DNA from: Sphingobacterium nematocida
Lineage (GTDB): Bacteria; Bacteroidota; Bacteroidia; Sphingobacteriales; Sphingobacteriaceae
Assembly: GCF_900168125.1 (NCBI RefSeq)
Contig: NZ_FUZF01000002.1
Coordinates: 304,464-368,463 of the forward strand
Direction of reading: 5' to 3'
DNA: 64,000 bases
Made by a program: the position numbers and the translations under genes
In this document: in pieces, positions 59,331-64,000 of the stretch
Numbering within the stretch: position 1 is the first letter of the stretch
Layout of the letters: each line of letters opens with the position of its first letter
Notes under the pieces: model-generated
Seen by the model: the letters and a program-made list of their open reading frames with translations, nothing else
Told to the model about the DNA's origin: nothing
Databases searched by the model: none

Positions 59331-60713
59331 TTATAAGGTTGCGCCAGCACCTTTCATCACAATAGATGGAACATTTGCAGCAGTACTAAGTACTGATTTA
59401 TATTCGTAAGTAGGTACCCAGTTTGAAGGGGCCGTAGTAATTTTGTTTTTTCCAGAGTTATCAAATATATTGGTACTTTCACCGCTGATAACACCTGCTA
59501 CAGGACTAAGTTCTGTTCTGATCGGAAGCGTAGTGTTTTTGAAATAACTATTTTCCACTCTTACAATTGCCCCCATAAAAGAGCTAACAAATCCTGCATT
59601 GTCATAATAGTTATTGAAAGTATGAACAGTTCCATATCTCACATTCGGACAACGTTCTGAAACATTATAGAAATAGTTGTTATGTACAGTAACACGAAGT
59701 TTGCCAACAGATTCAGGTTCGTTGTAACTAAAACCGATCAGCATAGCTTTATGGTTGTCGTACAGCTTATTCCATGATAGTGTAACGTAGTCAGCACCAG
59801 TTCCTACGTCCAACAATCCATCATAGTAATCCCAGTCACTTACCCGTTCTGATGAAAGGTCACAGTGATCTACCCATACGTGGTGTGCACCACCTTTGAT
59901 AATTATATTTGAATATGTTTTAACTTTGCTGATTGTCATATTCCGGATAATGATATTGCTCTTCCCGTAGATAAACAAACTTGCACCAATCAGTTTAGAT
60001 CCGTTAAGGCCCAAAATCGTTTTATTAGATTGTACTCTAAGTAATCCAGATCCTGTAATTGTACCAGAAACTTGTATAATCAATGGTGCCGAGGATGAAA
60101 CAGCACTTTGAAGCGCTGAAAAAGTTGATACAGTTACCGTCTGACCGCCTGCACCACCTGTTGTTTTACCATTTACAGAAGCATATCCGATAGGTTCATT
60201 AGTAGATACTGGAGGATCTGTGGTACCAGTTGGCGGAACTACTGGAGGTATTGTAATGCTTTGATCGCCTACAGTATAGGTGTATTTCTTACGATTGGTT
60301 CTCGGATCTGAGTTATCAGAAGCCGAAAGAAACAAGAACCCCGATTTATGACTGAAACGACCTTTACCTAAGTTTCTGATTTCCTGGTGTACAGAGTGCG
60401 AAGGGCCTATTTCAACTCCATTTTCAAATACTCTTACGGTTGATGCAGTTGGCTTATCGTTTGTGTCGCTTATTAAATTGGCGTCCATCGGAATTCGTAC
60501 CGAAAATCCGCCATCGGAAATACCTTTTGAAACATTTACTGTGAATACAGAAGTTGAAGTTGTTGAAACAGCACTTTGTAAATCCACATCGTTAGGCGCA
60601 TCAATTGTTAGATTTTCTACCCCTTCTTTTTGACATTGACTAAAGGTAAAAATTGTAAACAGTAGTGAGCTAAATACTAGCACTTTTGTAATTAATTTTG
60701 TTTTCTTCTGCAT
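59331..60713 (-). CDS. Pectate lyase (PL1-type) lipoprotein
   Basis: 460 aa from the ATG at 60713; the frame runs 12 codons further. Lipoprotein signal (TFSQC, Cys27), a roughly 130-residue N-terminal beta domain, a short Pro/Thr linker (VPPTGTTDPPVST), then a right-handed beta-helix of polysaccharide lyase family 1. Pectate-lyase marks are VWVDHCDLSS, DYYDGLLDVGTGADYVTLSWNKLYDNHKAMLIG and SERCPNVRYGTVHTFNNYYDN, the last with the catalytic arginine region. It cuts polygalacturonate by beta-elimination, needing calcium. It is an unusual gene for a synthesis locus, next to the epimerase that makes the galacturonate donor. It has its own promoter and terminator. Confidence 0.9.
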   Translation of the reverse strand: MQKKTKLITKVLVFSSLLFTIFTFSQCQKEGVENLTIDAPNDVDLQSAVSTTSTSVFTVNVSKGISDGGFSVRIPMDANLISDTNDKPTASTVRVFENGVEIGPSHSVHQEIRNLGKGRFSHKSGFLFLSASDNSDPRTNRKKYTYTVGDQSITIPPVVPPTGTTDPPVSTNEPIGYASVNGKTTGGAGGQTVTVSTFSALQSAVSSSAPLIIQVSGTITGSGLLRVQSNKTILGLNGSKLIGASLFIYGKSNIIIRNMTISKVKTYSNIIIKGGAHHVWVDHCDLSSERVSDWDYYDGLLDVGTGADYVTLSWNKLYDNHKAMLIGFSYNEPESVGKLRVTVHNNYFYNVSERCPNVRYGTVHTFNNYYDNAGFVSSFMGAIVRVENSYFKNTTLPIRTELSPVAGVISGESTNIFDNSGKNKITTAPSNWVPTYEYKSVLSTAANVPSIVMKGAGATL

Positions 60714-60746
60714 GAATTTTTGTGTTTTAAATTTACATCTTGGGCG

Positions 60747-60778
60747 CAAACCTAAAGGATTTGTAATTTAAAACACAA
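60747..60778 (-). promoter_or_regulatory. Candidate promoter of the pectate-lyase gene
   Basis: On the minus strand TAGGTTTG (60754-60747) is a full -7 match, about 34 bases before the ATG; ATTG (60778-60775) with 20-base spacing is a -33 box with one change. The lyase thus seems separately transcribed inside the locus. Confidence 0.5.
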
Positions 60779-60916
60779 TGCAGATAATGAAGTAGTTATC
60801 TAATTTAACTTTGAAGAGTTTTTTGCTAGGCCTTGATTTTTAAGCGGTTGTGATTTTTCAAATTTTTGTTTTCAAGTAAAATTATTGAAGTTGTTAAAAA
60901 ACCTTATGTTACAGTA

Positions 60917-62017
60917 TTATGACAAACCATTTGCGGTTTGTATAATTTTTGTCTGATTTTGATAAGGTGCTGTATAATAGTTGTTGTACCAGTTTACAAA
61001 ATTTTTAACCCCTGTTCCCACACTTGTTATTGGTTGATAATGAAGCTTATTGGTTAAATCATTAATGTCAGCAGAAGTTTCGGCAACATCTCCCGCTTGC
61101 ATAGGCAAAAAGGCTTTATTAGCTTTAATTCCAGTATGTTTTTCGATTTCATTAATAAAATTTAGCAAACTTACCGGTTCTCCTCTTCCAATGTTATAAA
61201 CAGCGTAAGGTACTTTTGAAGTGGCAGGATCAGGACTTTTCGCATCCCAATTTGGATCTGCTTGTGCGGGAGTATCAATTACTCGAACTATGCCTTCGAC
61301 AATATCGTCAATGTAAGTAAAATCTCTACTCATCTCTCCGCTATTGAAAACTTCTATTTCTTCACCTTCCATTATTGCTTTAGTAAAAATATACAAAGCC
61401 ATGTCTGGTCTACCCCAAGGACCGTAAACTGTAAAAAATCTTAAACCTGTCGTTGGCAAATTAAACAAGTAGCTATAGGCATGAGCCATTAATTCATTAC
61501 TTTTTTTAGATGCAGCGTAGAGTGAAACGGGATGATTTACGCTTTCATGTGTAGAAAAAGGCATTACCTTATTTAATCCATACACACTCGATGAGCTGGC
61601 ATAAAGTAAGTGTTTAATTTTGAAATTTCTACAGCACTCTAAAACATTCAAAAAGCCTTTTATATTAGTCTCTACATAAACTTCAGGATTTGTGATACTG
61701 TATCTTACACCTGCTTGTGCAGCAAGGTTGCAAACAGCATCAAACTGAAAAGTTTCAAAACAAGTCGCTAAACTTTCACTATCACAAATATCCAGTTTAA
61801 TAAAAGTATAGTTTGGATATTTAGTACTTATCCTACTTTTACCATATTCTAGTTCTGTCACATCTATTCCTGTTTCTATAAGTCTATCGTGTTTTAAGTT
61901 GACATCATAGTAATCATTGATGTTATCTATACCTACTACTGTATCTCCTCTTTCTAACAAACGTTTGGCTAAATGGAAGCCAATAAATCCGGCCGTGCCT
62001 GTGACTAAAATTTTCAT
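60917..62017 (-). CDS. UDP-glucuronate 4-epimerase (CapI/LpsL-like)
   Basis: 366 aa. Extended SDR fold: NAD loop ILVTGTAGFIGFHLAKRLLERGD, GIDNINDYYDVNLKHDRL as found in UDP-GlcA epimerases, then Ser-Tyr-Lys with SSSSVYGLN and SLYAASKKSNELMAHAYSYL, and LRFFTVYGPWGRPDMALYIFTKAI. The NxNDYYD and GPWGRPDMA motifs point to the UDP-glucuronate rather than the UDP-glucose epimerases. It makes UDP-galacturonate for the polysaccharide. The C-terminus extends a little beyond family average. Confidence 0.9.
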   Translation of the reverse strand: MKILVTGTAGFIGFHLAKRLLERGDTVVGIDNINDYYDVNLKHDRLIETGIDVTELEYGKSRISTKYPNYTFIKLDICDSESLATCFETFQFDAVCNLAAQAGVRYSITNPEVYVETNIKGFLNVLECCRNFKIKHLLYASSSSVYGLNKVMPFSTHESVNHPVSLYAASKKSNELMAHAYSYLFNLPTTGLRFFTVYGPWGRPDMALYIFTKAIMEGEEIEVFNSGEMSRDFTYIDDIVEGIVRVIDTPAQADPNWDAKSPDPATSKVPYAVYNIGRGEPVSLLNFINEIEKHTGIKANKAFLPMQAGDVAETSADINDLTNKLHYQPITSVGTGVKNFVNWYNNYYTAPYQNQTKIIQTANGLS

Positions 62018-62069
62018 AAGATATAAGTTTATAGATGAATTATAGATTGTTTGAGTCTTTTATTAAAAG

Positions 62070-63158
62070 TTATAAGCTATTTACTCGGTGCATCTCTTCC
62101 AGAATGGAACTAATAAATAGCTCAGGACTGCGATCTTTGAGGTAGTCTTGTCTGGTGTCGTTTTTCTGACTGGGATAATCAGCGAGCGCAAACCCTATAG
62201 CTGATGTTAAAGAGTTGATATTATTGGGTTCAACTTTAAGAATAGAAGGTATTTTTTCAATGCCGCCGGCGCAAAGGGTCGAAACAACCGAGTCATTTAC
62301 GGCCATCATTTCAAGTAAAACATTTGGAAATCCTTCTTTAATGGATGAGACAATACATAGTTTTGCTTTTTTATAATATGGTATTGGATTATCAACATGC
62401 CCCATTAGGATTACTCGCTCTTGTAGACCAGTGTCTTTTATTAAAGTATTGAGATTTTTCCTTTCTTTGCCTTCTCCTAATATCAATAAATTTAGATTCT
62501 CATGCTGCTGTGCGATTTTTTCAAATGCACGGATTAGTATTGAAAAGCCCTTTTCAGGAATTAACCTGCCAGCTGAGCAGATAAATTCTGAACCGGTCAG
62601 CTTTTCATCTATAGGGGCTTCTGCTTTTTTTAATATATGATTTAGTTCAATCGGATTTTCTATTATTACAGCCTTATCGTCTGGTATAAATTTATTTTGC
62701 GCTAATAGCTGATTACGCATAATCTCCGTTTGGCACACGATTAAATTAACTGCCGGATAACCTAATCGATATGCTATCTTATAGCTTAATCTTTTGACAC
62801 CTGTATAGCGGGTAAATACCGAAGTGCATTCACGGACAATTAGGCTTGATTTTAGGTATCCAACGCGTTTGAGTAGGCCTAAATACGAATTTAGGTAAGG
62901 ATGTGTGCTTATGATCGTGTAATCTTTTCTGTAAGGGTATAGCTCTTTAATAAGTTTTAGAAAGCCGATCAACAGCGTCTCTTGAGTCAAATGCTTTACC
63001 TCCTGTGTTTTTGGTATGAAAAGGCGCGAATCAAATACATGTTTCAGAAATATTAATGGACTGTTTGTTACACCTGCTGCCATACGCAGGATATTTTCTG
63101 CTCCACCTGCAGTATCAGACATTGATACAAATAATAATCTATTTGAAATCGTATCCAT
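62070..63158 (-). CDS. Glycosyltransferase family 4
   Basis: 362 aa from the ATG at 63158; 11 codons further upstream are open but poorly placed. GT-B fold: N-terminal NRLLFVSMSDTAGGAENILRM, C-terminal ICSAGRLIPEKGFSILIRAF, LNLLILGEGKERKNLNTLI, VILMGHVDNPIPYYKKAKLCIVSSIKEGFPNVLLEMMAV, the last with the EGFPxxLLE donor-binding motif. It adds one sugar of the repeat unit. It lies 52 bases upstream of the epimerase in transcription order, in the same run. Confidence 0.92.
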   Translation of the reverse strand: MDTISNRLLFVSMSDTAGGAENILRMAAGVTNSPLIFLKHVFDSRLFIPKTQEVKHLTQETLLIGFLKLIKELYPYRKDYTIISTHPYLNSYLGLLKRVGYLKSSLIVRECTSVFTRYTGVKRLSYKIAYRLGYPAVNLIVCQTEIMRNQLLAQNKFIPDDKAVIIENPIELNHILKKAEAPIDEKLTGSEFICSAGRLIPEKGFSILIRAFEKIAQQHENLNLLILGEGKERKNLNTLIKDTGLQERVILMGHVDNPIPYYKKAKLCIVSSIKEGFPNVLLEMMAVNDSVVSTLCAGGIEKIPSILKVEPNNINSLTSAIGFALADYPSQKNDTRQDYLKDRSPELFISSILEEMHRVNSL

Positions 63159-63215
63159 CCTTTGAAAATAATCACATTTCTCAGCTAACATTATGCGCCG
63201 ATAAGGGCATATATT

Positions 63216-64000
63216 TTAGTAAAGAACTTTTTTTAATAATCTATGTACAGGAGTAATGGGAGAATGTGTTCTTCTCTTTCCATCTACAACAATCAAATCG
63301 TTTCCAAAGCTGATATTATGCATACCTTCCAAATAAGGGGCTTCCGGTAATAATTCAAAATCAGGATCTGATTTAAATGAATGTTCAGAAAGTTCAGAAA
63401 TCTTATTGATAATTATGGATCCTCCGTAACGGATTTCCAGATTCTGAGTTGGGCGGTAAAGTCGCCCGTTTACTATAAATAAGTTTCCGGCACTCCTGCA
63501 ATTTTTTGAACTTACCGGAATGGGGTTTAATGCATGTGGTTTAAATTCCTCCTCTAATGAATCTGAATAGTATATGTATAGATCATTTAGCATACCATCT
63601 ATATTGGTAAATAGCCAATATTTTCCCTTGTAGTAGATAATCGAAGTATCTACATAGCGTGGCCCCACTAGCAAAACCCTTTTCTTCTTTAACTCGGTCG
63701 AGTTTTCATGATCCAGCTGATACAGACTTACTTCACCTGCATCTGCTGTTTCAGGAATGCAATAAAAATTTGACTTTTCTTCAAAAATGTATGGGTATGA
63801 AAAGTGGATCCCTTTTGGTGTAAGGCCAGATATCCTTTGTTTAGTGCTAAAATTAAAATTTTTAATTCTCGAAATTTTGCCTTTAATCTTCCAAAAGTTA
63901 AGCTCCTCATAGTAGATGAAAAGACTGGAATTAATTTTGACAACAAAGGGATCTGCCGAATAATGCGCTTCATCCTCCTCCAGCCATACTACTTTTCCAT
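63216..64000 (-). CDS. Beta-propeller glycan-associated protein (GIPC-transferase-like), 5' end outside the window
   Basis: The minus-strand frame is open from 63216 to the window edge, giving the last 261 codons; a TTG at 63674 is not the start. The visible part matches Bacteroidota proteins related to glucosamine inositolphosphorylceramide transferases and GH43-like propellers: ADPFVVKINSSLFIYYEE, SYPYIFEEKSNFYCIPETADAGEVSLYQLD, VDTSIIYYKGKYWLFTNID, SAGNLFIVNGRLYRPTQN and GNDLIVVDGKRR. The N-terminal catalytic or formyltransferase part, if present, is missing here. Its activity on glycans is inferred. Confidence 0.82.
   Translation of the reverse strand, partial: GKVVWLEEDEAHYSADPFVVKINSSLFIYYEELNFWKIKGKISRIKNFNFSTKQRISGLTPKGIHFSYPYIFEEKSNFYCIPETADAGEVSLYQLDHENSTELKKKRVLLVGPRYVDTSIIYYKGKYWLFTNIDGMLNDLYIYYSDSLEEEFKPHALNPIPVSSKNCRSAGNLFIVNGRLYRPTQNLEIRYGGSIIINKISELSEHSFKSDPDFELLPEAPYLEGMHNISFGNDLIVVDGKRRTHSPITPVHRLLKKVLY

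Noticed and set aside
63728-63973. 81-codon minus-strand frame at the window end
   Set aside because: Overlaps the propeller gene in another frame; the propeller frame is open to base 64000 and matches its family throughout.
1-64000. CRISPR arrays, prophages or complete insertion sequences
   Set aside because: No regularly spaced repeats, transposase, integrase or phage structural gene was seen on either strand.

Overview
The window looks like the chromosome of a Sphingobacteriaceae-type Bacteroidota, close to Sphingobacterium or Pedobacter. The support is a SusC/SusD pair, an OMP beta-barrel TonB receptor, DUF4292, DUF2027, START-like and HemJ proteins typical of that phylum, promoters of the TTTG...TAnnTTTG form, and A-rich start sites that mostly lack Shine-Dalgarno sequences. 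Gene content is dense. Convergent gene pairs are usually closed by long, near-perfect bidirectional terminators.

Layout. 1-6.3 kb: the end of a SusC gene, SusD, an arylsulfotransferase-like lipoprotein and two orphan lipoproteins. 6.4-12.6 kb (minus strand): early tetrapyrrole genes hemL, hemB, a fused hemC-hemD and hemA; hemE and hemJ follow at 42-44 kb. 12.8-17.4 kb: membrane proteins, a candidate small RNA, rbfA, aat, a class V aminotransferase and a DUF2027 protein. 17.5-20.1 kb (minus): rplM-rpsI-rpsB-tsf. 20.4-26.1 kb: TPR protein, DUF4292 lipoprotein, EnvC-like protein, tatA and an MltD-like transglycosylase. 27.6-32.7 kb: thrA-thrB-thrC behind a classical peptide-leader attenuator. 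32.8-39.9 kb: rRNA methyltransferase, fabH, clpS, TonB receptor, DUF1080 protein and HAD phosphatase. 40-44.4 kb: two-component system, a possible 52-codon gene, TPR protein, hemE, hemJ and a small outer-membrane protein. 44.4-49.1 kb (minus): semialdehyde dehydrogenase, ribBA, LptF/G permease and START-like protein.

A tRNA-Met(CAT) gene at 49.4 kb marks the edge of an accessory region. Its 3' end and terminator are repeated 109 bp downstream, next to a GC-rich palindrome and a gene-poor stretch. From 50 kb to the window end, all on the minus strand and visibly more A+T rich, lies a surface-polysaccharide locus: HTH regulator, nucleotide-sugar dehydratase, three paralogous FemAB/GNAT-like proteins, a RimL-type acetyltransferase, a DegT-like PLP protein, a PhyH dioxygenase, two GT4 glycosyltransferases, a PL1 pectate-lyase lipoprotein with its own promoter and terminator, a UDP-glucuronate 4-epimerase and a partial beta-propeller glycan protein.

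The strongest novel points are the thr attenuator; the polysaccharide locus, which pairs a galacturonate-donor epimerase with a galacturonan lyase and carries a triplicated FemAB-like family; the candidate small RNA at 14.3-14.5 kb; the possible 52-codon gene coupled to its neighbours at 41.5 kb; and repeated placement of the -7 promoter motif 3-5 bases before start codons, which would give leaderless mRNAs.
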